A DNA stretch of 64,000 nt from Bacteroidia bacterium (GCA_020051175.1 JAGVJJ010000065.1:1-64000), one strand, 5' to 3'. Counted from the first letter of the stretch, positions 50,130 to 58,829 are shown. A program made the numbers and translations. The notes: a model not told the origin generated them from the letters alone.

Positions 50130-50996
50130 ATGAGGCAATTAAAGATAAGCAAATCGATTACCAACAGGAATGCAGCTTCCCTTGATAAGTATTTGCAGGA
50201 TATTTCCAAAATACCAATGATATCGGCTGATGAGGAAATAATCCTTACTCAAAAAATCAGAACGGGTGATCAGATGGCTTTGGAAAAGCTGGCTTCTGCC
50301 AATCTCCGCTTTGTAGTTTCTGTTGCCAAACAATACCAGAACCAGGGTATCAGCTTATCCGATTTAATCAATGAAGGAAATTTAGGCCTTATTAAAGCCG
50401 CTTCCCGCTTTGATGAAACAAGGGGATTTAAATTCATTTCCTATGCTGTGTGGTGGATCCGTCAGGCTATCATTCAGGCTATTTCCGATCAATCACGCAT
50501 CATACGACTGCCTTTGAATAAAATAGGTGCCCTGAATAAAATCAGGAAAGCGCAAGGCAGCCTGGAACAGCAGCTGGAACGCAGACCAAGCAATTTTGAA
50601 ATAGCAGAAATGCTGGAAATGACTGAAAGTGAGGTAAATGTAGCTGAAAACGCTTCGGGCTGGCATATTTCAACCGATGCCATGCTGCCAGGCAGCGAAG
50701 ATTCTACTATACTCGAAATTGTTTCTGATCCTGATAACGATAAACCCGATGACGCATTGATGCTTTCTTCCTTACAGGCTGAAGTTCAGCGTTTTCTGTC
50801 GAAGCTGTCCGAAAGGGAAAGGGATGTGGTTGTGCTTTATTACGGTATTGGTAATACTACCGGCCTGTCACTGAATCAGATAGGTGAAAAATATGAATTG
50901 ACCCGTGAACGGGTACGGCAAATCAAAGACAAAGCCGTTACAAAACTAAAGCACTCGCTGAAGAATAAAAACATACGCACTTTCCTCGATTATTAA
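50130..50996 (+). CDS. RpoD-type sigma-70 factor, possibly a paralogue of the primary sigma
   Basis: 288 residues without region 1.1, as in Bacteroidota RpoD. Regions: 1.2 (LDKYLQDISKIPMISADEEIILTQKIRTGD), 2.1-2.4 (LRFVVSVAKQYQNQGISLSDLINEGNLGLIKAASRFDETRGFKFISYAVWWIRQAI), 3, and 4.2 (LSLNQIGEKYELTRERVRQIKDKAVTKL). Region 1.2 (ISKIPMIS) and regions 3 and 4.1 depart from the very constant primary sequence I recall (EIGRVELIT, QRQKDVIKLYFGIG), so this may be a second, group-2 sigma rather than the essential one. The short gap behind a terminator indicates its own promoter. Confidence 0.87.
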   Translation: MRQLKISKSITNRNAASLDKYLQDISKIPMISADEEIILTQKIRTGDQMALEKLASANLRFVVSVAKQYQNQGISLSDLINEGNLGLIKAASRFDETRGFKFISYAVWWIRQAIIQAISDQSRIIRLPLNKIGALNKIRKAQGSLEQQLERRPSNFEIAEMLEMTESEVNVAENASGWHISTDAMLPGSEDSTILEIVSDPDNDKPDDALMLSSLQAEVQRFLSKLSERERDVVVLYYGIGNTTGLSLNQIGEKYELTRERVRQIKDKAVTKLKHSLKNKNIRTFLDY

Positions 50997-51058
50997 AATC
51001 TGTTCCCCCCAGCGGCCTTACTGTAAATAACGGCTTGTTTTCTGCTTAAAATAAAAAG

Positions 51059-51087
51059 ACCATTGCAAACACAAAGTTTACAATGGC
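51059..51087 (-). terminator. terminator behind the tRNA-Arg gene
   Basis: ACCATTGCAAAC (51059-51070) and GTTTACAATGGC (51076-51087) form an imperfect stem; on the minus strand it is followed by CTTTTTATTTT. It ends transcription of the leftward tRNA. Confidence 0.65.
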
Positions 51088-51102
51088 CCTAACCTTTTTC
51101 AG

Positions 51103-51176
51103 TGACCCCGAGAGGAGTCGAACCTCCAACCAACAGAACCGGAATCTGTCATTCTATCCAGTTGAACTACGGAGTC
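51103..51176 (-). tRNA. tRNA-Arg (anticodon CCG)
   Basis: The minus strand folds as a complete 74-base tRNA: acceptor GACTCCG with CGGGGTC (one G-T pair), D arm with AGTTCAACTGGATAGAAT, anticodon arm ACAGA-TTCCGGT-TCTGT giving anticodon CCG, and T arm GGAGG-TTCGACT-CCTCT. CCA is not encoded, as is usual in many Bacteroidota. It reads the codon CGG. Confidence 0.95.
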
Positions 51177-51407
51177 ATTAAATGGTGTGCAAAGATAATG
51201 CAAATACCGGTCAGAAAAACGCTTTTTATCGAGATTAATGAATTTATCCGGTTTCCTGTAATCATAGTTTGTGCTTTGTTTATTCGCACAGGTACATCCC
51301 GGTATTATTTTTTCATCCATACAATAAAAACAGTATTTTTATGTTTAGAAACTGTTTAACTCCGGAACGTTCCGGTTTCTTAATTTGCAGCGAATTTTAA
51401 TTTTTGT

Positions 51408-53729
51408 ATGAAACAAGTAGTACTGTTCATTATCACAATCATAGCCTCCCGCACTATCTCCGCACAGGGTGTCGGCATAGGGCAATGGGAAGATTTTTTA
51501 TCTTATAAAAGTGGTATTTCGGTTGCTGAAGGTGGTGGAAAAGCGTATTGTGCCACTAAAAGCGGTATTTTTTCCCTGGATAAATCCGATAATTCCATCG
51601 AACGCCTTTCTAAGATCAACGGTCTGGCCGATGTGGAAGCAACAGTACTTGGCTATAACCACTATAGCAACAAGCTTATTATTGCCTACAAAAACTCCAA
51701 TATTGATGTGATTGACAATGGTTTGATTACAAACCTGTCCGACATAAAACGCAAACCTATACTGGGCAATAAATCCATCAACAACGTTTATTTTATAAAC
51801 CAGTACGCCTACCTGGCCTGTGGTTTTGGCATTGTGGTAATCGACATGAACAAGGTGGAGGTAAGTGATACCTATTATATTGGCCCTAATGGCAGTCCAA
51901 TCAATGTACGCGACTTTACTTCGGATGCTGATTACCTGTATGCTGCAACCGATGCCGGAATTTACCGGGCTTCGGTAACGAATCCCAATTTAGCCAATTA
52001 TTCGGCATGGTCGCTCATGAGCGGTTTACCGGGCGGGGTTTACAATACCGTTACCGAGTTTAACGGAAAAATTTATACAAACTTTTCTAAGTTAATGACT
52101 ACCGGTGCCATGTACCAGGATACTGCCTATGTGTACGATGGTACTTCGTGGACATATTTTATGCCTCCAAATGGATTTACTATCAAGTCATTGAGAAAAT
52201 GCAACGGCAATACACTGGTGATGACACAGTCCAGCGCAGTGCTTACCTACGATACCAATCTGACATTGAAGGAGTACATCAGCGATTATTTCAACAGCAC
52301 TGCTACCTGCGAATTTGCTGTAATGGACAATTCAGGAAACATCTGGATTGCCGACAATAATTTTGGCATGGTAGGGTGGAGGCCGGGTATGGGAATATTC
52401 TCCTATCTTCCGGATGGGCCTACCAGTCCTAATGCTGCGGTAATAAACATTAGGGAAAATACACTTGCTGTAGCTCCGGGTGGAGGAGGGAACGGTTATT
52501 TCTCTGATGGGATGTATTCATATAATGGTACGTCCTGGATGAATGCAGATGGTAATTATCCTTCTGTTGTGAATTTAGATACTGTTACCAATATCAATAA
52601 CGTGCTGGTTGACCCAAACAACCCCAAAAAGATATATGCTGCAACCGGACTGGTTGGGATTATTGAATTTAATGACGGTGTTCCAACCACGTTGTACAAC
52701 CACACCAACAGCTCGCTGCAGCGGTTGACTATGCCTGGTTATACCCCAATTTGGACATCAGGGCTCGCATTTGATGGAATATCCAATTTATGGGTTGGTA
52801 ATTCCGGTGTTCCTCTTTCTGTTTCTGTTAAAAAGAACGATGGCACCTGGCAGGCACTTGATTTTTCACCCATTATCGGCAATACGCCCGAAATAGGCCA
52901 TATCCTTGTTGATCGTAATGATCAGAAGTGGATTGTACTGGCCCGTGGTGGTGGACTATTGGTATACAATGGCACTGCCTCTGCAAGCCCCAACAGTTCA
53001 AATGCTAAAAAGCTGACCACAGCAGCAGGTAATGGTGCTCTGCCAAGCAACTATGTGGTGTCAATGGCCGAAGACCTGGACGGTGAAATATGGGTAGGTA
53101 CTGATAAAGGGATTACTGTATTCTATTCTCCTGAAAGCGTCTTTAGTGGCGACAATTTTGATTCACAGCAGATCCTGATTGAGCAGGATGGCTATGTGCA
53201 GATTTTGCTGGAAACCGAGCTTATTCAGTCAATAGCAGTGGATGGTGCCAACCGTAAATGGATTGCAACCCAGAATTCAGGTGTTTTCCTGATGTCTGCA
53301 GATGGAACACAGGAAATCCACCATTTTGATATCAGCAACAGCCCTCTGTTCAGCAATGACGTAAAATCCATTGCGATCAACCATCAGACAGGTGTAGTGT
53401 ACTTCGGTACAACAAAAGGAATTATAGCCTACAGGGGTACAGCTACCGGGGGTGGTGAGTTTTTTACAGATGTATACTCATTTCCTAATCCTGTAAAACC
53501 TACCTACGATGGCCCTATTGCCATAAAAGGCCTGGTAAACAATACCATTGTGAAAATCACCGATATCAGCGGTTCACTGGTATACGAAACATTATCTGAA
53601 GGCGGACAAGCCATCTGGAACGGTAAAAACTTCAACGGGCAGCGCGTTAGCTCCGGTGTATACATGGTGTTTTGCGCCAGCCAGGACGGCACACAAAAAA
53701 TGGTCAGCAAAATTTTGTTTATTAATTGA
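51408..53729 (+). CDS. porZ: type IX secretion system protein PorZ
   Basis: 773 residues with a signal peptide (1-19). Two consecutive seven-bladed propellers fill residues 25-680, with two-component-regulator-type blades such as AYCATKSGIFSLDKSDNSI, IWIADNNFGMVGWRPG, EIWVGTDKGITVFYSPE and RKWIATQNSGVFLMS. The end (about 690-773, FPNPVKPTYDGPIAIKG, VKITDISGSLVYETLS, KNFNGQRVSSGVYMVFCAS, KILFIN) is a sorting-type domain. PorZ is part of the surface attachment complex that hands A-LPS-type anchors to sortase PorU. recO follows, the usual neighbour in this phylum. Confidence 0.9.
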   Translation: MKQVVLFIITIIASRTISAQGVGIGQWEDFLSYKSGISVAEGGGKAYCATKSGIFSLDKSDNSIERLSKINGLADVEATVLGYNHYSNKLIIAYKNSNIDVIDNGLITNLSDIKRKPILGNKSINNVYFINQYAYLACGFGIVVIDMNKVEVSDTYYIGPNGSPINVRDFTSDADYLYAATDAGIYRASVTNPNLANYSAWSLMSGLPGGVYNTVTEFNGKIYTNFSKLMTTGAMYQDTAYVYDGTSWTYFMPPNGFTIKSLRKCNGNTLVMTQSSAVLTYDTNLTLKEYISDYFNSTATCEFAVMDNSGNIWIADNNFGMVGWRPGMGIFSYLPDGPTSPNAAVINIRENTLAVAPGGGGNGYFSDGMYSYNGTSWMNADGNYPSVVNLDTVTNINNVLVDPNNPKKIYAATGLVGIIEFNDGVPTTLYNHTNSSLQRLTMPGYTPIWTSGLAFDGISNLWVGNSGVPLSVSVKKNDGTWQALDFSPIIGNTPEIGHILVDRNDQKWIVLARGGGLLVYNGTASASPNSSNAKKLTTAAGNGALPSNYVVSMAEDLDGEIWVGTDKGITVFYSPESVFSGDNFDSQQILIEQDGYVQILLETELIQSIAVDGANRKWIATQNSGVFLMSADGTQEIHHFDISNSPLFSNDVKSIAINHQTGVVYFGTTKGIIAYRGTATGGGEFFTDVYSFPNPVKPTYDGPIAIKGLVNNTIVKITDISGSLVYETLSEGGQAIWNGKNFNGQRVSSGVYMVFCASQDGTQKMVSKILFIN

Positions 53730-53914
53730 GTTTGAAGATTTGTGTTCACAGTAAGTCTTTGACAATTTGCAATATGTACATTTGAGAGACTTCAATTGGT
53801 TTCAGATAATGAATTCCAACTACCAGGTTATACGAAAACTATTTGTGAAAGAGCGCGTAAGGTTTGAACAAACGCGATGCCGTTGCGGTTGTGGGAAGGA
53901 GTCGTTTGTTCTTG

Positions 53915-53932
53915 TCCCGATAGCTATCGGGA
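53915..53932. repeat. 18-bp perfect palindrome TCCCGATAGCTATCGGGA
   Basis: A perfect self-complementary 18-mer between porZ and recO, followed by TTTTGG and a run of eight T. This word is common between genes in several Bacteroidota (from memory). It can act as a terminator for porZ, but it sits close to the recO start, so it is more likely a dispersed palindrome. Confidence 0.75.
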
Positions 53933-53999
53933 TTTTGGTTCTTTTTTTTCAAGAAAAAAGAGCAACACACAGTTTTGTGAATTTTAATTATTGCCCCTA

Positions 54000-54728
54000 A
54001 TGCTCCACAAAACAAGTGGTATCGTACTTCACACTACCAAATACTCCGAAAGCAGCCTCATTGTTAAAATCATCAGCCCTGATTTTGGACTGAAATCCTA
54101 TATTGTGAATGGGGTACGTAGTAAAAAGGCAAAGTTCAAGGCCAATATGTTCCAGCACCTTGCCCTGGTCGATATGGTGGTTTCCAACAATGAAAAAGCC
54201 GGGTTGCAGCGCATTTCTGAAATCACGGTACTTTATCCGTATACCGATATCCCTTACAACATTATAAAAAGCTCTATTGTTCTGTTCCTGAATGAAATCA
54301 TTTACAAGGCTATAAAAGAAGAGCACCACCCGGACGAAAATATGTTTGAGTTTATAAAAAATTCATTGCAGCTGCTCGATCTCAAGTTCGACAGCTGTTC
54401 CAACTTTCATGTGTTTTTTATGATTCAGCTGAGCCGCTACCTGGGCTTTTTCCCCGAAGGTGAATATTCTTCCGGCAGTCCTATATTCGATTTGCAGGAA
54501 GGCCGGTTTACAGGTAAATTGCCCATTCACAGCTATTACCTGGAAGGTAGCCTGAGCAAATTACTCAGTGAATTTATCAGTGCGGACTACAGTACTATCC
54601 AGCAGCTGCAGCTGGATAAAACCCAGAGAAAAGAGCTGCTAAAGTCCCTTATCCTTTTTTACCAGTTGCACATTTCCACCCTTGGCGAAATCAACTCATT
54701 GGATGTGCTGGAGCAGGTCATTTCCTGA
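54000..54728 (+). CDS. recO: DNA repair protein RecO
   Basis: 242 residues from ATG 54000; a TTG three codons upstream is the alternative. The N-terminal OB fold (MLHKTSGIVLHTTKYSESSLIVKIISPDFGLKSYIVNGVRS) and the helical C-terminal domain (FHVFFMIQLSRYLGFFPEG, then a variant of the zinc region as SPIFDLQEGRF without the cysteines) are those of RecO, which loads RecA on SSB-coated DNA with RecR. Loss of the zinc cysteines is normal in this phylum. It follows porZ. Confidence 0.92.
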   Translation: MLHKTSGIVLHTTKYSESSLIVKIISPDFGLKSYIVNGVRSKKAKFKANMFQHLALVDMVVSNNEKAGLQRISEITVLYPYTDIPYNIIKSSIVLFLNEIIYKAIKEEHHPDENMFEFIKNSLQLLDLKFDSCSNFHVFFMIQLSRYLGFFPEGEYSSGSPIFDLQEGRFTGKLPIHSYYLEGSLSKLLSEFISADYSTIQQLQLDKTQRKELLKSLILFYQLHISTLGEINSLDVLEQVIS

Positions 54729-54781
54729 AAATTTAAGCTGCTGATGGTTTAATTTCCGCGCTGTTAAATTTTCTTAAAAGA

Positions 54782-54813
54782 TTTGCAATTTTATTTTTTG
54801 TGCTGTATTTTTG
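54782..54813 (+). promoter_or_regulatory. promoter of the cupredoxin gene
   Basis: TTTG (54782-54785), spacer of 20 bases, TATTTTTG (54806-54813). The ATG follows 30 bases later at 54844. Complete match to the Bacteroidota pattern. Confidence 0.6.
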
Positions 54814-54843
54814 AGTAAACGGTAATATCTAAATTCAAAAAAT

Positions 54844-55455
54844 ATGAAAAAAATATACTTATTTATCCTTTGTACCTCTCTTGCTGCTTTGGTTTCAAAG
54901 CAAATCAAAGCCGATACCATTACGGTAATGGTTACCAACAATGCCTTTTCACCAACTACCTTTTCAGCTGAAGTAGGGGATGTTGTTAAATGGGTGTGGG
55001 ATTCAAACGGAATGGCACACAATGTTACCAGCGCCAGCCAGACAATACCAAACGGTGCAGCACCACTGGCTTCGGGAAATCTTACCAGTGGTACTTATAT
55101 TTACAATATTACTGTAGAAGGAAACTATGGTTATGCCTGCACACTGCACACATTGAGCGGTATGGCTGCCGGCTTCCAGGTTGATGCTGCTAATGGTATT
55201 TCAAAACCAAATGTATCGGTAAGCCTGGGTATTTTCCCAAATCCTTTCAAAGAAAAAGTAACTGTAAAATACACGGGTGTAGAGTCGATACAAGTTGTAA
55301 ACGTACTGGGTGAAAAGGTTAAAACCGTTGCGCTTTCAGCAACGGAAAACAAAACCGATGTGTATTTTGACGGACTTCCTTCGGGAATTTATTTCTTCCG
55401 TTTTTTACAGGAAGGCAATATTGTTGAAACAAGGAGGATTATAAAATCGGAGTAA
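54844..55455 (+). CDS. type IX secreted cupredoxin (plastocyanin-like) protein
   Basis: 203 residues: signal peptide (1-23), plastocyanin-like domain (about 24-115) and type IX sorting domain (about 125-203, with GIFPNPFKEKVTVKY, VVNVLGEKVKTV and GLPSGIYFFRF). The type 1 copper ligands are all there: His59 in GMAHNVT, Cys99 and His102 in YACTLHT and Met107 in LSGM. It would be a blue copper protein on the cell surface or released, able to shuttle electrons or hold copper. It is a single-gene unit with its own promoter and terminator. Confidence 0.9.
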   Translation: MKKIYLFILCTSLAALVSKQIKADTITVMVTNNAFSPTTFSAEVGDVVKWVWDSNGMAHNVTSASQTIPNGAAPLASGNLTSGTYIYNITVEGNYGYACTLHTLSGMAAGFQVDAANGISKPNVSVSLGIFPNPFKEKVTVKYTGVESIQVVNVLGEKVKTVALSATENKTDVYFDGLPSGIYFFRFLQEGNIVETRRIIKSE

Positions 55456-55477
55456 AAACTTCTTTTAAATGTAGTTT

Positions 55478-55510
55478 AAACTGCTTGGAGCATCCAAGCA
55501 GTTTTTTTTT
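55478..55510 (+). terminator. terminator after the cupredoxin gene
   Basis: AAACTGCTTGGA (55478-55489) and TCCAAGCAGTTT (55493-55504) form a perfect 12-bp stem with loop GCA, followed by a T tract. Confidence 0.95.
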
Positions 55511-55557
55511 GTCAGATAATAAAAAAATGTATCTTTGATACTATCAAATGATACTAT
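55508..55557 (+). promoter_or_regulatory. promoter and palindromic operator of fic gene 1
   Basis: TTTG (55508-55511) and TATCTTTG (55530-55537) are 18 bases apart. A perfect 15-bp palindrome TTTGATACTATCAAA (55534-55548) overlaps the -7 box, and a second half site GATACTAT follows at 55550-55557. The start codon is at 55563. The 20-bp word ATACTATCAAATGATACTAT (55538-55557) occurs again behind the gene at 56584-56603. Confidence 0.6.
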
Positions 55558-55562
55558 ATTAA

Positions 55563-56519
55563 ATGAGGCCACCCTATGAAATAACACCAGATATTTTGAA
55601 ATTTATTGCCTCTATTTCCGAAAAGATAGGTGAAGTAAACGCAAAATATTTAAACAAGCAAAACCCCCAATTAAGAAAACAGAATAAAATAAAGACTATT
55701 CATTCTTCACTGCAAATAGAGGGGAACACACTTAGCCAGGAGCAGATCACTGCGTTGATAGAAAACAAACGTGTTATTGGACCTCAAAAGGATATTCTCG
55801 AAGTTAAAAATGCGATTGAAGTTTATGAAAACGTGTCCGATTTTAAATCAGTTTCGGAAAAAAGTTTTCTTTCTGCTCACAAAATCTTATTAAGTGGTTT
55901 AGTTCAGAATGCTGGGAGCTACAGAAGAAAAGGGGTAGGAATAGTAAAAGGAAGTGTCATTGAGCATATCGTTCCTCCTCATGAAAATGTTCCTTTCTTA
56001 ATGAGGGATTTATTTGCGTATTTAAAAAGTAAGGATGAGATCGCCCTAATAAAAAGCTGTGTTTTTCACTATGAAATGGAATTTATTCATCCTTTTATAG
56101 ATGGTAACGGAAGAATGGGAAGATTATGGCAAAGTGTTATTCTACTTGAGAAGTACCCGGTTTTTGAATTTCTCCCATTCGAAACGTTAATCAGTAAAAA
56201 TCAATCAAAATATTATAAAGTACTTTCCTTATGCGATAAACAAGGGAAATCCACTTTATTTATTGAATTTATGCTTCAAATTATCGACCAATCTCTTGAA
56301 GAACTTTTGAATTACAAGGGCCGGATTCTCAAGGATATTGACCGAATCGAATATTTTATGGCTGGAGGAGAAAATGAATTCTCAAGAAAAGATTATATGA
56401 GTTTATTTAAAGAGATTTCGACCGCCACAGCTAGCAGGGATTTAAAGAAAGGGATTGAATTAGGTTTTTTTGAGAAAGAAGGAGATAAAACAAAAACAAT
56501 GTATCGTAAGAGAAATTAA
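55563..56519 (+). CDS. Fic family AMP transferase 1
   Basis: 318 residues. The Fic core HPFIDGNGRMGR is complete at 176-187, with catalytic His176. An N-terminal inhibitory helix fits the class II motif: SLQIEGN with Ser49 and Glu53. The C-terminal part (about 250-318, ending KEISTATASRDLKKGIELGFFEKEGDKTKTMYRKRN) looks like a winged helix. Fic enzymes attach AMP (or other phosphate-linked groups) to Ser/Thr/Tyr of target proteins. The winged helix and the palindromic operator at its promoter suggest that it represses itself. Confidence 0.9.
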   Translation: MRPPYEITPDILKFIASISEKIGEVNAKYLNKQNPQLRKQNKIKTIHSSLQIEGNTLSQEQITALIENKRVIGPQKDILEVKNAIEVYENVSDFKSVSEKSFLSAHKILLSGLVQNAGSYRRKGVGIVKGSVIEHIVPPHENVPFLMRDLFAYLKSKDEIALIKSCVFHYEMEFIHPFIDGNGRMGRLWQSVILLEKYPVFEFLPFETLISKNQSKYYKVLSLCDKQGKSTLFIEFMLQIIDQSLEELLNYKGRILKDIDRIEYFMAGGENEFSRKDYMSLFKEISTATASRDLKKGIELGFFEKEGDKTKTMYRKRN

Positions 56520-56583
56520 CTCAGGAGGAACAGCTTGAATTGAATGGGTGTAAAGCTATATTCCGAAAAGTTAAATTTATTTT

Positions 56584-56603
56584 ATACTATCAAATGATAC
56601 TAT
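56584..56603. repeat. second copy of the fic operator word
   Basis: ATACTATCAAATGATACTAT is identical over 20 bases to 55538-55557 upstream of fic gene 1. It lies between the two convergent Fic genes, where no start codon follows. Confidence 0.85.
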
Positions 56604-56632
56604 CAAAAATCCCTTACATGGAACCATCAGAA

Positions 56633-57754
56633 CTATTCCCCAACACCCACCAACTCATAATTTGTACTTCTTCCACCGCCCTGTTCTTTACGTAATACAT
56701 TTTTGCTTATCAAATCCTGTATATCACGTAATGCCGTGTCGGCAGAACACTTGTTTATTTTAGCCCATTTGGAAGAAGTGAGTTTGCCCTCGAATCCGTC
56801 AAGAAGCTTATTGATAATCAACCGCTGCCTGTCATTAAGGGGAGTTGCGTTATGTGTCTCCCAGAACTTTGCTTTAAACAGTACTCTTGACAATGTATTG
56901 TTTGTGGCTTCCAGTGCACCGGACAGACAGTTTAAAAACCAAAGCATCCATTCTGTAATATCCAGATTGCCTTGCTGGGTTTTTTCAAGTATGTCATAAT
57001 ACTGGTTTCTTTCTTTTCTTATTTGAGAAGACATACTGTAAAAACGCTGGGAGCTGCCATCGGCTCTTGCGAGTTGCATATCAGCAATTGCACGGGCTAT
57101 CCTGCCGTTCCCATCGTCAAAAGGGTGCATAGTTATAAACCATAGGTGAGCAATTGCAGCTTTAAGTACAGAATCCAGTTCATTTTCACTGTTAAACCAA
57201 TGAATAAAAACATCCATTTCACTGTTTATAATTTCAGCAGGTGGTGCCAGGTAATGCACTCTTTCTTTACCGAGAGCACCGGATACAACCTGTATGGGGC
57301 CTGTTTCGTCTTTTCTCCATTCACCAACTGTAATTTTATACATCCCACTTCTGCCGCCTGGGAACAGAGCGGAATGCCAGCCAAACAGGCGTTCTGCGCT
57401 TAAAGGCAGGTTGTGCTGCTGTGTTGCATCAAGCATCATCTCAACAACACCATCAACGTTTCTATCCGATTGAATAAGCCCTGGAATAGCTATTCCCAAA
57501 TGGCGGGCTACTGAAGAACGTACCTGGTCCGTATTAAGAATTTCTCCTTCAATTTCTGTAGATTTTAAAACATCTGAAGTCAGTGTTTCCAGAACAGCTT
57601 CTTCCCTTAACTGGAAGCCGAGTGCTTCCATTCTACCTGTTAATTTTCCCTGGTTATTCCTTACGTTACCAAGTAAAAACAGAAGTTTTGCATCGTCCCA
57701 AGTGAAACGAGGCCAGTCTTTGAGTTGATAGATATAAGAGTTTATTCTCCGCAT
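56633..57754 (-). CDS. Fic family AMP transferase 2 (DUF4172-Fic)
   Basis: 373 residues from ATG 57754; the frame upstream begins with TTG at 57766 and is not used. The DUF4172 N-terminal domain (YIYQLKDWPRFTWDDAKLLFLLGNVRNNQGKLTGRME) carries the inhibitory motif STEIEGE (Ser65, Glu69). The Fic core is HPFDDGNGRIAR (210-221). A C-terminal winged helix (about 300-370, NDRQRLIINKLLDGFEGKLTSSKWAKINKCSADTALRDIQDLISKNVLRKEQGGGRSTNYEL) gives DNA binding. Four operator-like boxes surround its promoter, consistent with self-control. Confidence 0.92.
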   Translation of the reverse strand: MRRINSYIYQLKDWPRFTWDDAKLLFLLGNVRNNQGKLTGRMEALGFQLREEAVLETLTSDVLKSTEIEGEILNTDQVRSSVARHLGIAIPGLIQSDRNVDGVVEMMLDATQQHNLPLSAERLFGWHSALFPGGRSGMYKITVGEWRKDETGPIQVVSGALGKERVHYLAPPAEIINSEMDVFIHWFNSENELDSVLKAAIAHLWFITMHPFDDGNGRIARAIADMQLARADGSSQRFYSMSSQIRKERNQYYDILEKTQQGNLDITEWMLWFLNCLSGALEATNNTLSRVLFKAKFWETHNATPLNDRQRLIINKLLDGFEGKLTSSKWAKINKCSADTALRDIQDLISKNVLRKEQGGGRSTNYELVGVGE

Positions 57755-57840
57755 AATATGCGGCAAATGTATGGCTTATTCTCCGCAAAATCAAATATTC
57801 TCCGCATTTTCTGCGGCAAATAAGGCGTTTATTCTCCGCA
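57743..57840 (-). promoter_or_regulatory. promoter with four-box operator array of fic gene 2
   Basis: The word TATTCTCCGCA occurs at 57743, 57777, 57796 and 57830, with offsets of 34, 19 and 34. Two of the boxes face an inverted TGCGGCAAAT, and CCGCATAATATGCGG (57749-57763) is a perfect palindrome covering the start codon. On the minus strand TTTG (57795-57792), a 20-base spacer and TACATTTG (57771-57764) form a consensus promoter inside the array. Transcription would start nearly at the ATG. Confidence 0.78.
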
Positions 57841-57855
57841 ATCGGCAATTATCCC

Positions 57856-58743
57856 TTATTTCGTTCCGGTATCTGTCAACCTGTCCAGCACAGTTTGTAT
57901 TAATCTTTCCACTGCCGGGTGGTAATCCTTGCTGTACTGCTTTGCTACCCTGTTTGCAATAATTGCGCATACAGTGCAGGTATTGTGTCCTAATAGTTTG
58001 CCTAAACCGTATAGAGCCGATGTTTCCATCTCAAAATTGGTGATGCGGTGCTCTTTGTAACGGAAATCTGTAAGCTGCTGGTTAAAATCTTCCACCCATG
58101 GTGTAAGGCGCAACTTACGCCCTTGTGGACCATAAAAGCCGGGAGCTGTAGCGGTAATACCTTTAATGAAGTCAAAGCCGATTTTATTGATTAAGGTTTC
58201 AGAACCCTTTACAGCATAAGGGTAAGGAAGGTTTTTGCTCCAGTTGGTTTGTTGTATAAAGGCCTCTGAAATTTCATTGTCGTTGATGGATTGCAGGTCC
58301 AGGTAATAGTTCATAAGCCCGTCAAATCCCAAACCATGCGTTGATACCACATAATTATCTACCGGGATATCTTTTTGCAAGGCTCCGGAAGTACCAATCC
58401 TCACAATATTCAGGCTTCTCTTTTTTTCCTTTATGGTACGGGTTTTCAAATCCACGTTTACGGCCGCATCTACCTCATTTACCAGGATGTCTATATTGTC
58501 GGTACCAATGCCTGAAGAAAGCGCCATGATGCGCTGTCCTTTGTAAGTCCCGGCATGGGTAATAAATTCACGGTTCTGTACTTTAAAATCAATGGTGTCA
58601 AAATTCCTGGAAACCAGCTCTACACGGCCCTGATCGCCTACAATAATAATATTGTCGGCAATAACTTCGGGAAGGAGTTTCAGATGATAAATACTTCCGT
58701 TAGGATTTAAAATAAGCTCGGTTTCAGGAATGATAGTACTCAT
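57856..58743 (-). CDS. nucleoside phosphorylase (uridine phosphorylase-like)
   Basis: 295 residues of the PNP/UDP phosphorylase family, which cleaves nucleosides with phosphate. Visible motifs are IIIVGDQGRVELVSRNFD (phosphate site), IMALSSGIGTDNIDILVNEVDAA, IVRIGTSGALQKDIPVDNYVVSTHGLGFDGLMNYY and FEMETSALYGLGKLLGHNTCTVCAIIANR (the substrate-binding FEMET). The ribose-binding Met-Glu is present. Base specificity cannot be read off. It is divergent from the universal stress gene. Confidence 0.9.
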   Translation of the reverse strand: MSTIIPETELILNPNGSIYHLKLLPEVIADNIIIVGDQGRVELVSRNFDTIDFKVQNREFITHAGTYKGQRIMALSSGIGTDNIDILVNEVDAAVNVDLKTRTIKEKKRSLNIVRIGTSGALQKDIPVDNYVVSTHGLGFDGLMNYYLDLQSINDNEISEAFIQQTNWSKNLPYPYAVKGSETLINKIGFDFIKGITATAPGFYGPQGRKLRLTPWVEDFNQQLTDFRYKEHRITNFEMETSALYGLGKLLGHNTCTVCAIIANRVAKQYSKDYHPAVERLIQTVLDRLTDTGTK

Positions 58744-58744
58744 A

Positions 58745-58776
58745 TTGCTTTTCTTTTAAAGGATTTCGTAAATTTG
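58745..58776 (+). promoter_or_regulatory. promoter of the universal stress protein gene
   Basis: TTG at 58745-58747 and TAAATTTG at 58769-58776 with a spacer of 21 bases; the ATG is 53 bases further on. Confidence 0.5.
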
Positions 58777-58829
58777 CTCTTAATATTCAAAAATTCACAT
58801 ATAATTTAGCCCAAAAGTATTCAAAATTT

